Assembly (NCBI GenBank): GCA_019137255.1
Contig: WPDH01000085.1
Location: 124,001 to 188,000, forward strand
Direction: 5' to 3'
Length of the DNA: 64,000 nucleotides
DNA from: Corinectria fuckeliana
Taxonomy: Eukaryota > Ascomycota > Sordariomycetes > Hypocreales > Nectriaceae
Shown: positions 10,690 to 21,953 of the stretch, piece after piece
Layout: every line of letters begins with the position of its first letter
Position numbering within the stretch: the first letter of the stretch is position 1
Translations under genes and position numbers: made by a program
Notes under the pieces: generated by a model
What the model was told of the DNA's origin: nothing
Seen by the model: the letters and a program-made list of their open reading frames with translations, nothing else
The model's database searches: none

Positions 10690-11625
10690 TAAGCTCTGGT
10701 ATTAATAATATAGTTATATAAGGTAGAAAGCTCTTAATTAGCTAGCCTTATTAAGTTTAGGAGTAAGAGTTAAGAGACCTCTTCTTAAGGAATATTAGGT
10801 TTATACTATAATAAAAGTAATAATAATAGTCTTAAGAAAGTCCTTAGATTATATCTCTTAAGGGCTTAAAAAAGTAATAAATTACGATTTTTATTACTTT
10901 CTAATGCTTATATATAATAGTTACTATTATTAGGTCTTATTTATAGATATAATAATAAAAATACGCTTTTTTTACCCTCTAAAGTTAAAGTTAGATATTA
11001 GGAGCGTATTTAGAAAGCTATAAGCTTAGCTATAGACTTAATATAGCCTTAAGATCTTACTCTTATAGTATAATAGTAAGAAGGCCCTCTTTACTAAAGA
11101 GGAAAGAGAGATCTTTAAGAATAATAGTATAATTATTTATAAGTCTGCCCTATTAACCCTAACATAAAACAGGGGTGCTAAGGTATTAAAAAGGATTATT
11201 AAGGTAAAGGGTAGAGTTATAATTAAGAAGTTAGGGCTCTTAGAAGAGCTTGCCTCTAAGATATACTATATAGTAGTATACCTTCTTAACTATATGCCTT
11301 ATTAAAGGAAAAATTAGTAGGTAACCCCCTACTAGCTCTAGTGGGACTAGGTTAGGGATAATATCTCTATATATAGTTATATCCCTAAGGATATAAGGCT
11401 CTTATAGGTATATATTAAGGTCTTTAGGTGCTTAGCCTACCTGATAACTATAGCTGCCTTAGAACATATTAAGTTATATAAGTCTTTAAGCCTACTTATA
11501 GAGAGAGCTTATATTAGATATCTTATTAGCTATAAGGGTAAGTTATAGTATGTGATTTATATACTAGCAACCTAAGGTAAGAAGGTTATAATCTCTACTA
11601 ATATATAGTTTAATAAGTAAGAATA
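10690..11625 (+). pseudogene. Copia GAG-pre-integrase and integrase relic
   Basis: Stop-riddled plus-strand reading that still shows copia features: DTKLWY at about 10,688, the remnant of the LWHRRLGH zinc-finger segment; FIDIIIKIRFFYPLKLKLD at about 10,940, the remnant of an F.D..T.....PLK.K integrase core; and LASKIYYIVVYLLNYMPY at about 11,250, the remnant of the conserved AvYLlNr.P segment. Former Gln and Trp codons read as TAG. No function remains. Confidence 0.6.
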
Positions 11626-12579
11626 CTTTAATTTAAGATGTAAGAAAGATATAAAGGCCTATAGGGAATATACCTATAGAATCCTAGACTAAATTAATAT
11701 AAGAGAGGTCTCTAATAATAAAAATATTAGTAAGAAAGGCAGTCTTAATATAGCAGCTATAAAGTCTTTTTTAGACCTTACTAAGTTATAGATTTAGGCA
11801 CTACTTATAATATCTCTAAGAGAGATATAGTAGTAGAAAGAGGTCTAATACACTTAGTAATAGTAACCTTAAATAGAGGCTTTATAAGAAAAGAAAAGCA
11901 CCCCTAAGATTAGGGGTGCTAAGGCTATATCTAAGACTATTTTGCCCTCTCCCCCTTCTACTAAGAGAGCTATAAGATAAGTCACTTTTCTTAATAATAC
12001 TTTATATTAGTCTAGCTTACTATATAAAGCAGTAAGTATAATACTATTATATAATCTATTACCTAAGATTATAAATAATATCTTATTAGCTATATAAGCT
12101 GAAAATAGTAATAACTCTATAAAACCTAATAATCTTATAGAGAGATTAGGATTATAAGACTTATTAGATAATAATAGTTTAATTAATATATAGATTATTA
12201 TACTAGAATAAGTTAATAAGATATTAGGAGATAAAACAGATAGTAAGACTAATTTAACCTTATATAATAACCCTAATAATACCTCTTTTTAGTTACTAGA
12301 GGAATTATTATAAAGGACCTAAAGGGATTATAACTAGCACCTTTAGGAAGCTAATATAATCTTTAGGCGCTATAGTTAGAAGCCCTTAGAGAAAGCCCTT
12401 AAGGTATAAAGGCAAAAAGAACTTAAAGAGCATACTAAGATAAAGCATATAGTTAATATAACTCTTTTAAACGCAGGGAGATATTTCTTATATATTAGCA
12501 TAATACTACCTGCTCTAAGGTTATATAAGCAGGCTATAACCTCCCTGTGAGCACCTTAGTAGCATATAAGCCTTCTTCT

Positions 12580-13300
12580 AGAGATTAAGAACCTAAAGGA
12601 TAAAAAAGCCTATAAGAAGGTTCTTATAGACAAGCTAGATAATAATATTTAGCTTATTAACCTTAAATAGGTATTTATATATAAGGTTAATAAACAGGGC
12701 TATATAACACACTTTAAGGCGTGCCTAATAGCCTATAGTAATAAGCAGGATAAGAATAAAGCTAAGACTTATATATCTATCTTAGTATATAGGACTTTTT
12801 AGGTAATATATATAAAATGCTATAAGAAAGACCTTAATATATATTAATATAATATTATTAACACTTTTATTAAAGCTCTACTAGGCAGAGAGGTTTACTA
12901 CTACTTACTACTAGAAATATTTAAAAAGAGAGTCTTTCTAAAGCTCTTAAGAGCCCTTTACAGCCTGTGGATATTACTAAAGCTATAGTATAAGAATCTT
13001 ACTTATTTCTTTACTAGTTAAGGCTTTAAAGCTTATAAGAAAGACTCTTATATCTTTAAGTGTAGAAAGCTTTTTATCTTCTTCTATATAGATAATATTA
13101 TTATAATATAGCTAAAAGAGTTTAAAAGCAAATAGTAATAAGTCTATAATACCCTAATAATAAAGTATTAGGTTAAGAACCTAAGGGAGCTATACTAGTT
13201 CTTAGAGATTAAGATTATTAGGGACTATATAGTAGGTTACTTTTAGCTCTCTTAGGAGTTATATATTTTAACTATAGCTAGGAAATTTAAGTTAGATAGT
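12580..13300 (+). pseudogene. Copia reverse transcriptase relic
   Basis: Degenerate RT. At about 12,665-12,760 the as-read fragment VFIYKVNKQGYITHFKACL matches the copia RT opening (kWVFkyK....Gy...KARLV). At about 13,080 the fragment LLYIDNIIII corresponds to the YVDDhhh catalytic box, with the second Asp read as Asn (GAT to AAT), the change expected from RIP. Interrupted by many TAG and TAA codons. Confidence 0.72.
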
Positions 13301-13479
13301 AAGAGACTAAAGGTCTATAAGAAAAGAACCTCTCTGTCCTTATAGATTCTTATACTTATAATATATAAAGCTAGTTTTAGCCTTATCTTAAAGTATAAGG
13401 CGAAAGTGGGTAGTATAAGCTATCCTGCTAACACTATAAGGCCTAATATATCTTATATATTATTAAAGCTTAGTTAATT

Positions 13480-13830
13480 TAGTTATCAGCTAAGCCTTAA
13501 GTATAACAAAACAGTAGAACAAAGTATTAGCTACTTTTATAACACTAGGAAGCTTTATATTTACTATATAGCAGCTAAGAATTAGGAAAATCTCTTTATA
13601 GCTATAAATACAGCTTTTAGAGACTGCCTAATAACTAGGAAGTTCTTATAAGGCTAGGTAGTTATACTATATAAGGGTCTTATCACTTAAAAGGCTATAA
13701 AGCAGGATATAATTACTATATTAAGCATAAAGGCTAAGTTACTCACTCTTATAAGTATAGTTAAGAAATAGCTAGCCTTAAGTTAACTTTTTAAGAAGGT
13801 TAGTATTAAAGTCTAAGGCGCAGCTTAAAT
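13480..13830 (+). pseudogene. Copia RNase H relic
   Basis: As-read fragments AINTAFRDCLITRKFLQG, then VVILYKGLIT and KAIKQDIITILSIKAKLL, match the copia RNase H blocks (.D.aFaD....RKS..G.v, lf..LI.WkS.KQ..v..St.EAEl) in the right order and spacing. Active-site Asp and Glu positions are altered. Inactive. Confidence 0.7.
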
Positions 13831-14882
13831 CTAGTATGATAATATTAATATAATCCAGCTGATTATAAAGCAGTTAGCTAAGCTAGTTATAGTATTTTAG
13901 TATATTAATATTTATTATCACTAGGTTTATAAGCTTATTTAGAAGGGTAAAGTTAAGATATCTTAGCTGCTTATAGCCTAGATGCTAGTAGATAGCCTTA
14001 TAAAGCCTCTTTTAGAATAAAAATATATAACTTTTATTATGTAATTACAAATATGTATAGCTCTAGATAGGGCTATATAATAAGCCTAGTAATACTTATA
14101 ATTTCTTATATTATCTTACTATTAAATTAGAAAAGGAAAATACTTAGAGGATCCTTTAGTTTCTAGCTTTATAATAATCTTATTTACTTTTATATTAAAT
14201 AACTTAGTTTACACAAAAGGGGGTAAATAAGATTAGAGGTAATATTAATATATTACTTAGCTAGAAAGACCTCTAAAGAGCTTAAAAAATAGTATTAGGA
14301 TATAATTTTCCTATATAGTTAATATCTCTTAGTCTTTTAATTTAATATTAAATAATTAGCTATACTAATTAGGCTGCTTAACTAGTATAATAAAGTATAA
14401 GAGCTATAGTCTTATAGCCCTATTAAGTATTAAGATATTAATATAACAGGTTAGCCTTATATATTAGGATTAGTAATATTATTATTATAATAACAAAAAG
14501 GTTAGTTTAGTATAATAGTTAGAGCTACTATATATTATATAATTTTAAGACCCTCTTAGTAGCTAATATAAAACACTAGCTTAAAAGCCTAAAAGGGTTA
14601 ATTTCTATACTTTTACTAAATATAATAATAACCTCTTTCTTTTATTACCTTCCTTTTAAAGCTAGGATCTTATATAGTAGCTCTAACTATTACCTTAGGG
14701 CACTAGCTAAAGCTATTATACTTTTAGATTAAGGCTAGAGTTTAATTTTAGCCCTAGTAAGAATTCTCTTATTTTTAGGAGCTAGAAACACTAAGAAATT
14801 AGCTAGCTAGCACTATCAGATAGTTATAAATAGTCTTATTAGTCGGTCAGACTAACTGCCCCTAGCAGCTAGTCTGAGAGGG

Positions 14883-15049
14883 TGTATTAGTAGTAGGACC
14901 ACTAGTCAGGCCTGCTATCAGGCACCATCTACATTTCTGTCTTAGATGCTAGGCATCTAGCGATAACAGTGATCCCCTTAGGGACTCACCGTTCCGCCCC
15001 CTTTTTCCTAGCTTAGTACAGTTACACAATACACGCAGTCACATCAATA
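14883..15049 (+). repeat. Copia 3' LTR
   Basis: 167-bp copy of the LTR, starting TGTATTAG and ending CATCAATA, followed by target-site duplication GTCTC at 15050-15054. The polypurine run GAGAGGG lies directly before it. It differs from the 5' LTR at roughly 15 transition sites plus a 2-nt indel. Confidence 0.9.
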
Positions 15050-15134
15050 GTCTCCAACCCTCATCTGCCCTAGCCCTCGAAAACCAGCACCACCTGAATA
15101 TGCCTCATTTGTGCCACACAGTCCAACAACGACC

Positions 15135-15225
15135 GGGCGAATGGTTTAGTGGTATAATACTCCCTTAGCAAGATTCGTCCTCCGATATCTGGGAGTGGTC
15201 CAGGGTTCGATTCCCTGTTCGTCCA
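15135..15225 (+). tRNA. tRNA-Ala(AGC) with a 19-nt intron
   Basis: Complete cloverleaf. The acceptor stem GGGCGAA/TTCGTCC contains a G3:U70 wobble, the classic alanine identity element, with discriminator A (15225). The anticodon stem is CTCCC (15160-15164) with GGGAG (15191-15195). The loop TTAGCA..T has anticodon AGC at 15167-15169 and an intron at 15171-15189, one nucleotide 3' of the anticodon as usual. The T arm is CAGGG-TTCGATT-CCCTG. The D arm has A14 and G18G19 with a T-T mismatch at 13-22, also known in some eukaryotic tRNAs. Confidence 0.92.
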
Positions 15226-15259
15226 ACTCGGGCGGTTTGATTCCGCCACACATCCCTTC

Positions 15260-15264
15260 TTTTT
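15260..15264 (+). terminator. Pol III terminator of tRNA-Ala
   Basis: T5 run 34 nt after the tRNA 3' end, with a T6 run at 15268-15273 as a second stop. Such T runs terminate RNA polymerase III. Confidence 0.6.
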
Positions 15265-15499
15265 GCATTTTTTGGCGTTTCGGGCTACAGAAAATACTCA
15301 TCCCGGCTTGCACCATCTCGGAGGTGTCTTCGTAGCTTGGATGAGAAGATTTATTCCTACTATGTCAGCGACGGACTCTATTTGTGATTGACAGCCTCTC
15401 TCTTGCAAATGCGGCCGGATCCATGTGATTCAAGGAGTTCATCAGCTAACAGACTCAACATGGATCTGTGGCATACTACGACATTGACCTAGCTCTGAG

Positions 15500-15505
15500 T
15501 ATAAA
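15500..15505 (+). promoter_or_regulatory. TATA box of the AA11 gene
   Basis: TATAAA 79 bp before the first and 127 bp before the second candidate start codon of the AA11 LPMO gene. A second TATAAA at 15573-15578 directly abuts the first ATG, which weakens that ATG as the true start. Confidence 0.4.
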
Positions 15506-15578
15506 TGGCAAAGTGAGCTCGCCACTTTTCCCCTTCTCGATGTATAAGCAAACTTCCTGTGAGTAGCACGTCGTATAA

Positions 15579-16565
15579 ATGAACCGCACGAGCATGAACT
15601 GCGTCTCTATCCCGTACGTACCTAACATGTCAGCCACTCATGCATGTACCATCGCCCTGTGCTTGTTCAGCATTATAACTGGAACTTGCGGCCACATGCA
15701 ACTTTCCAACCCCCCTCCGCTTAGGTCCAAATTCAACCCGTACACCGGCAGCGATGTCGATTACAGCATGACCAGCCCGCTCCGGTCTGACGGCTCTGAC
15801 TTTCCCTGCAAAGGCTACCAACAGCTCCTCTCCACTGTAGAGGGCTCACCAGTAGCAACTCTACAAGGTGGCGGGACGTACTCCATGACCATCACCGGCG
15901 AAGCTATCCACGGCGGCGGGTCATGCCAAGCAAGCTTGTCTGTCGACGGCGGCCAGACGTTTCGTGTACTCCGCACATACATCGGCGGATGTCCTGCGGT
16001 GCCGGGCGACAACAGCTTTGCTTTCCGGGTGCCCGTCGACGTGCCATCCAAGGAGCGTGCTCTCTTTGCGTGGTCGTGGTTCAACGACCTAGGGAATCGA
16101 GAGATGTACATGAACTGCGCGTCAGTCAACACAAAGACGGGCACCGGGAACGACGGTACAGTCGGCTTTCTAGGTCGGCCAACCATATTCAAGGCCAACG
16201 TGGGCAACGGCTGCTCAACCACGGAATCGAAGGACGTCATGATTCCGAATCCAGGACCAGAGGTGACGCTGAAGAACCCCGACGCGGTACCGCCGGTAGG
16301 CACATGCGAGACTGGACCTGGGGCCTCAGGACCTGGGTTGCCGGACTCGACTTCGAAGGCGGGCGACGGCGAGGCCTATGGACGTTGTTACGGAACTAGT
16401 ACAGGTAGCCCTCAGGAGACAGGGGGGCCGTACTCCAGGGGGTTTACGCCTGGGAACGACTGGCCTGAAGGATTCCAGGGGGTTGGCTCGAACAGTTACG
16501 GCTCGACGGTTGCCTTTGTGGCGAACCTATTGGTGTTTATGGCTGGTGCGTGGCTGTTGATGTAG
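15579..16565 (+). CDS. AA11-family lytic polysaccharide monooxygenase, GPI-anchored
   Basis: Copper enzyme of the chitin-active AA11 family, secreted. Single exon; 328 aa from 15579, or 312 aa from the Met at 15627, which gives a cleaner signal peptide (MSATHACTIALCLFSIITGT). Signal cleavage before HMQLSNP leaves the N-terminal His needed for the histidine brace. The second His is in GEAIHGGGSCQ and the axial Tyr in REMYMNCA, both AA11 signatures, as are LRSKFNP and GSDFPCKGYQ. The C-terminal 90 residues are a Gly/Ser/Pro-rich linker ending in a hydrophobic segment (VAFVANLLVFMAGAWLLM) with no charged tail, which suggests a GPI signal. The product would then be a wall-bound LPMO rather than a free enzyme. 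Confidence 0.85.
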   Translation: MNRTSMNCVSIPYVPNMSATHACTIALCLFSIITGTCGHMQLSNPPPLRSKFNPYTGSDVDYSMTSPLRSDGSDFPCKGYQQLLSTVEGSPVATLQGGGTYSMTITGEAIHGGGSCQASLSVDGGQTFRVLRTYIGGCPAVPGDNSFAFRVPVDVPSKERALFAWSWFNDLGNREMYMNCASVNTKTGTGNDGTVGFLGRPTIFKANVGNGCSTTESKDVMIPNPGPEVTLKNPDAVPPVGTCETGPGASGPGLPDSTSKAGDGEAYGRCYGTSTGSPQETGGPYSRGFTPGNDWPEGFQGVGSNSYGSTVAFVANLLVFMAGAWLLM

Positions 16566-18258
16566 ACCCAGTACGATTTATTTGAAGACGCCACCCAAAA
16601 AGATAGTTGAATGGGTGGTTGACAGCGGCTTCAAATCGGTCGATACCGCGCTGTCTTAAGGTCCAATTATGGGGTGTTTTCGTTTGAATTGCAATCAACA
16701 CGACCCCAACCTGACCTGATAGAATTACATTGCGAATGCCCAACTAAAATCTAAGGGCGACTTACAGCACGTTTGCTGAGTGCCTCGGACCAACTTACAT
16801 CCAGCTCTGGGAACGTCATGATTGGCGGCTTGGACGGCCTCACATTTCGTGGGCGAGCTCTCGGCATTCTCACAGACATTGCCACCAGTATCAGCTTGAA
16901 ATATGGCGCTGACACTAGAGCCTGGGATGCGCTTTTTGGATGGATTTTCCGCTTGGCCGATTGATCGAGGAGAACGGATTTGGCATGTGCCACTCATTTT
17001 ATTCTCGCCCACATACTGCCCACCTTCCCACATATTGCTTCGTTCTTGTACGGTGGAAGGTCACCAATTTGTACCGGCCTGGGGTTACGACGATGACAAC
17101 TCCTATCTTGCGTCAGAGTCAGGTTCAGGATGCCATGTGGCTACACCAGGCTTCACTTGATATCGCTACCAACAAGCTGCCGACTAGCTGGAAGGCCAAG
17201 ATAGAGGACCACCCTAGTGCGAGGGAGCCCTTTAACAGCACACATCCCATCAACAAGACCGAGAAGACCGAGAAGAATAAGGCTGGCAGGGGTGATAAGG
17301 GAGGCAAGCAAATTGATAATGAAGGAGGAAGTCTGTTTGTAGGTTTATCGGCGATGTGTCGCTGTGATCTTCCGCTCTATTAGTACCACTGTAATCTAGA
17401 GATCCTCTCACCGCACCTACCTCTGGCGCATATTTTACATGGTTGCAAACCACTTGGGCCATCTGCAAGGAAGCCCCTCGAAAATCCTTTGACGTTTACC
17501 CTATTCTGCCCTTCTGATTGTAATCACAATTATCTTCTGCTGCTTCTGCTTTATCTTGATCCTCATACTTGCTGGGATACTCAATCCCTTCTTCTCACTT
17601 TGATCGTCCATCAACACTCCTCATCCCCAATAGCACTCACTATCTTACTATTAAGAGTACAGCACCTAGTTCGGCATATATATATATACAGGATTTCACG
17701 CGTGCTGCTGCCTCGATCAGCTCTTGTACTCTGGAGTAGGCAAATGCTCAATACTGTCCTGGTTTAGATAGTCCGTCCCTGAATAACCAACAGCGCAATC
17801 TTTGCAATTATCGTTCTCTAGACGGTTGAAGACACGCTGAATCAAGCTCAACCTTGGCCTGATCTCGATGAACCCTGTTGCGTACTGTCAGCTACTTGCT
17901 CTCAAAGCCACTTTGTATTGAGAGTTGGTTGATGGAGCATGAATTGAACTGCGCCGTCGATGCGGGACCCCCCGCGATTACGGGTAGTCCGGGGAGGCAC
18001 CCGGCGGGTCTAGTGGCACATCCTCCGCACCCACGAACCACTAAAGTAGCAATGCCCACTCGCCAATCGGGCCATCTCGCTGCCTGTGACAGGGAGGCTA
18101 CGGGGGGTTAGGGGCCGATATGGACCCGCTGGATGCCCCGGAACGTGACGGCCGGTACGAAGTAGACGGACGGTGTCACCTTGGTAAGCAATGTAAGCAT
18201 ATGTCTCCGTCTTCTCCCTCTGCGTCTCCCCCTCCTCTACCACCCAGCTTCACCCGCA
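16566..18258. other. Intergenic AA11-P450
   Basis: 1.7 kb with no convincing gene. The longest open frame (16940-17383, plus, 147 codons) has a Lys/Glu-rich C-terminal part but no motif. A (TA)n run is at 17675-17688. The stretch from 17490 to 17720 is pyrimidine-rich on the plus strand, and 18190-18258 is C/T-rich just before the P450 start, as in fungal promoters. Confidence 0.5.
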
Positions 18259-20181
18259 ATGGCCGTTCTCAGCAATCTGAGCTCCAGCGTCGACCTCGCA
18301 TCGCTTCCGGAGCTGCTGGGCAGGTGGTGTCGAGTGGCCCTCGTCGGCGGCGTCGCCGTTTACATCGTCACCAAGGTGCTCTACCGTCGCTTCTTCCACC
18401 CGCTGGCAAACGTCCCGGGCCCGTTCCTGCCAGCTGCGACGAGGCTGTATGCGTGGTACTACAATGTGCCCAGGGAGGGCAAGTTCTACAAGGAGATTGA
18501 GAGGTTGCACGGCATCTACGGTAGGTGGCGTCTTCAGCACAGCGCTCTCCCGCGAGGATGACCATGGAGGGCTGGCGACAAAAGCACGCCCTGACCTTGA
18601 CCATAGGCCCAATTGTGCGGATAACTCCCGATGAAGTTCACCTTGCCAATCCCAAGTACTACGACGTGGTCTATGGCGTAAAGAGTGACTTTTACAAGGA
18701 CCCGCGTTTCTACGGTGCTCTGGGTATCGACACGGCAACCTTCGCCACTGTTTCCAACGACGCCCATCGCCGTCGCCGTGCAGCCCTCAATCCCTTCTTC
18801 TCCCGCCGCAAGGTTCTTGAACTGGAAGACATTGTTCAGGCTAAAGTCGATAAGCTGTGTCGTCGTGTTGGTGCAGACGGCGCTACCGGCCAGCCGACCA
18901 ACTTGCACGCCGCCTTTCGCGCCATCAGCGTTGACACCATTACCGATTACGCTTTTGACGAATGCTGGGACCAGCTTGACGCCGATGATCTTGGTGAGTG
19001 GTTTAGTGACATGGTCCGAGGCTCTACCCCCATGTTTTGGACCTTTCAGGCGTTTCCCTCTTGGCGTGATCCGATCCAGAGCCTCCCAGAGTGGGTTGCC
19101 AAGCGTATGAGCCCTACCGTTGCAGACTTCTTGGGTTGCCAGAAGGTGAGCTGCAAGTTGCTCCTTTAAGGATGATTCCTTCATCTTTGACTTCATGTCC
19201 CTTCGTTAACACCATGACAGAGAACAAGGCAGCAAGTCCAAGATGTTCAGGCCCGCATCGACCAGGGAATCAAGCCCAAACGCCTCACCGTCTTCCACCA
19301 GCTTCTTGACCCCAACGCTTCCGAGGGCCACGCCGTCCCCACGGTTGAAGACCTTGTCGACGAGTCCTTTTCCATATGCACGGCCGCAGCCGACACTACT
19401 GGCAATGCCATGGCCATGGCTGCCTTCCACACCGTCACTAACCCAGCCATCTATGAGAACCTGACTCGTGAGCTACAAGAAGCGTTCCCGGACCCTACCG
19501 CTGAGTTGAGCTTTACCGAGTTGGAGAAGTTGCCGTATTTAACGGGCATAATCAAGGAGGGACTAAGGTGAGTCCATCGGTCAAATCCTCAACTTCATAT
19601 ACAGTCCCACTGAACCCTTAGATTGTCTTATGGCGTGATTAGTCGTCTCCCGCGTGTTACCCCTGATGGCGGCGCTGAGATTGAGGGCTACTATCTGCCC
19701 AAAGGAGTAAGTATCGAGATACCTCTAGGTTCATCTAGCGATGCCTCTATTTACCCTGAACATAAGCGATGCATACCATCTCAGGCCTACCCCTAGTCTC
19801 AAACGCCCAGCTAACCTCACTACCTCTTAGACCGTGGTGAGCATGTCGTCCTGGATGATGCACCACGACCCTGCTGCCTTCCCCGACCCCGAAGTATTTG
19901 ACCCTACCCGCTGGACAGATCCTTCTACCTTCCATGACCGCGACAAGTCCCTCGTGGCATTTTCTCGCGGCCGGCGTATGTGCATCGGCCACAACCTGGC
20001 CTGGTGCGAGCTGTACGTCACTCTGGGAACGCTCTTTCGCCGGTTCGAAGACCTGCGCCCCTTTGGAACCACCGCCGAGGATATGGTCTATGAGGATTAC
20101 TTCTCGGCTGTTCACCCGCCCGACAAGAGGAAGTTCAAAGTCATTGCTGGGGGCGTGGAGGAGTCGTTCTTTCATGTTTGA
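18259..20181 (+). CDS. Cytochrome P450 monooxygenase (class II, fungal)
   Basis: Membrane-anchored microsomal P450; 527 aa. Exons 18259-18520, 18607-19145, 19221-19567, 19622-19706 and 19831-20181, all with GTRNG-type donors and in-frame joins. An N-terminal anchor lies at about residues 28-45 (VALVGGVAVYIVTKVLY), then FFHPLANVPGP, the proline hinge. The I-helix is AAADTTGNA at about 322, the K-helix ExxR is EGLR at about 380, and the PERF-like region is FDPTRW. The heme loop FSRGRRMCIG is at about 454-463 with the axial Cys. The layout resembles trichodiene-oxygenase-like secondary-metabolism P450s, but the substrate cannot be read from sequence. No polyketide, terpene or peptide synthase lies in the window. 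Confidence 0.9.
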
Positions 20182-20378
20182 TGTGATGACGAGGTGTTCT
20201 CGGTGGAGATGGTCTATAACGGGACTTTTTTTATACTCACTGAGGACCGACAACAGGACATTTCTGATTCAATTAGATGGAACAGTATATACGAAGTACA
20301 TGATGATAGTGCTCTTTACTTGTGAGATAAATATCATGTATAACCTCCATGCGCCTTTAGGAACAAACACAAGCGAAT

Positions 20379-21737
20379 TTAGCAATAACTAACGTTAGGG
20401 CTGAAGTCGGTACACCCTTCGTAGAACCTCACCCTCCAGACAGCGGTCCTAGGATCGTTGCAAGGCTCCCGCAAAGGCTTCATTGTCTCAATAGGGAGGA
20501 TCTGACTAGGGTCCAGCATCCTGCGCGTCGAATCGTCTTCTGGAAACGAGAAGGGCCAGAAGAGCCACTGGAATGCACGAAAGTCTTGGTGCATCTTGAC
20601 GAGTGGTGGGCTGGAGCCCGATGGGAGCTTCGCCGTCGAAGGGGAGTCTGTCATCCTTCAAGCCGTTCTGCTTGAACCAGCTGAGAAACTCAGTCAAAGG
20701 AGCGATAGGCTGCCAGTTGTCGAATGGCCAAAGCCCAGTTGGGCAGAGATGACGAACTTTTCCACCGAGCGTAACAGAAACGAACGCCGGATCTCCCGGC
20801 CGGATCGACCCCGGTCTCCAAGAGGAAGTGTATGCTCAGGCCGGTTGAGAAGGGTGTTCTTGTCGGAGAGCAAGGCGAGGCCGCAGCCGTGTTCGTCGTC
20901 AATTGCTTGGAATGAGAAGACGCTGTTCAAAAACGAAGGCGGGACCTGGAGGAAAGAGCAAATGCTTGAACATTCCCGGAGACCAGTCGACTGGATCCTT
21001 GGATGAGAAAGATGTCATAGATTTGATGATATGTGAGTTCAATCTTATGTCTATTGAACACTGGGCAACGACTTACACGTATCTGGAAAAGCGGGTCTTC
21101 GGAAATCTCCTGAAAATGCCGTGCGAGGGTTTCTTGTGTCTTGACAACGACGTGCTCGCCGCGGGAGGTTGCGCTGCTACTTCGTTGTTCTTGAGGGCAC
21201 ATCTCGATGAATTTCAGACGGAAGTCGTCCGAGTCGACTTGACGTGATACTCAAACTATTCAACCAAGCGCCTTCATTGCTTCTTTAACTCCCCGCGATG
21301 ACAGAGCAGAGCGCCGACGGTGGCAACCGAGGTAGATCAGTCGCCCCCCAGAGTTGTAGAAGGCATCCGATAGAGTCTTTGCGTTGATCTTGAGAGGATG
21401 CAGCTACCGAGCCATCACCTGCAAACCTCTTCGGGTCATACCCTGTGCGCCAGCCCATGCGAGGAACCAGGCTAGGATGCTTTTCATAGATCCCCTTAAA
21501 GGCCGACGCCTGCCTCCTTTTCACAGCCTTTATAAGTTTCTCCTGTTCCGCTTCACCCCGAAAAGCCTCAATGGCTACAAGTCTTCTCTGGGAGGCCACT
21601 GCCGAGGCAGGCCATTGGGCAGTCTGCTGCTCGGGAGGGATCTGGGGGCGAGCGAGGTGATGTCCTGACCACCTCCAGGTTTTTGAAAGGAGAGCAAACG
21701 ATAGATCGTGTTCGCAGCTCACATCCTCGGACCGCAA
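20379..21737 (-). pseudogene. Broken gene of unrecognised family
   Basis: A minus-strand stretch where coding-like text jumps frame repeatedly. Read upstream to downstream: KHPSLVPRMGWRTGYDPKRF (about 21,450), ETLARHFQEISEDPLFQIR (about 21,110) followed by a good intron (GTAAGT...CAAG), AIDDEHGCGLALLSDKNTL (about 20,880), then in another frame DPAFVSVTLGGKVRHLCPTG (about 20,770) and PFDNWQPIAPLTEFLSWFK, and in a third frame HQDFRAFQWLFWPFSFPEDD (about 20,560), ending near 20,379. At least three frame changes in 400 bp are not explained by introns, so I read it as a pseudogene. I do not recognise the family. Alternatives are a gene with misread bases or an unusual intron pattern. Confidence 0.35.
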
Positions 21738-21953
21738 CTATCTTTCTCAGAGGAAATACTCGTATTACTATTCCAAATGATACTCGTGCCTTCGTGGGAC
21801 GAAATCTTCGTATCCTATCATCGTTCCGCCAAACGCCTTCGCAAGCCCAGACCATATACCGCGCATACAAAACCCACAGCACCCAATCGTCTGCTTAGGC
21901 GCCAAAGTAAACCCCAAGAAAAATCACGTTTCTACTTTCATCATGAACCTCCT

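Larger units (their letters stand above)
8621..15049 (+). mobile_element. Complete but RIP-inactivated Ty1/copia LTR retrotransposon
   Basis: A 6.43-kb element bounded by two similar LTRs (8621-8785, 14883-15049) and flanked by GTCTC direct repeats (8616-8620, 15050-15054). The interior is very AT-rich, CA, TG and CG dinucleotides are scarce, and TAG/TAA stops fill every frame, as expected of RIP. Degraded plus-strand protein relics come in the order GAG-pre-integrase (about 10.69 kb), integrase (about 10.9-11.6 kb), reverse transcriptase (about 12.6-13.3 kb) and RNase H (about 13.5-13.8 kb). Integrase before RT identifies Ty1/copia rather than Gypsy. A short purine run GAGAGGG (14876-14882) abuts the 3' LTR as polypurine tract. 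It cannot be autonomous. Confidence 0.93.

Noticed and set aside
16940..17383. 147-codon plus-strand frame after the AA11 gene
   Set aside because: No recognisable domain, no clear promoter or intron structure; only the Lys-rich end looks protein-like.
17675..17688. (TA)n run as promoter
   Set aside because: Simple microsatellite with no gene start at a suitable distance.
15579..20181. AA11 plus P450 as a biosynthetic gene cluster
   Set aside because: No synthase, transporter or cluster regulator next to them; the two genes are separated by 1.7 kb and have unrelated roles.
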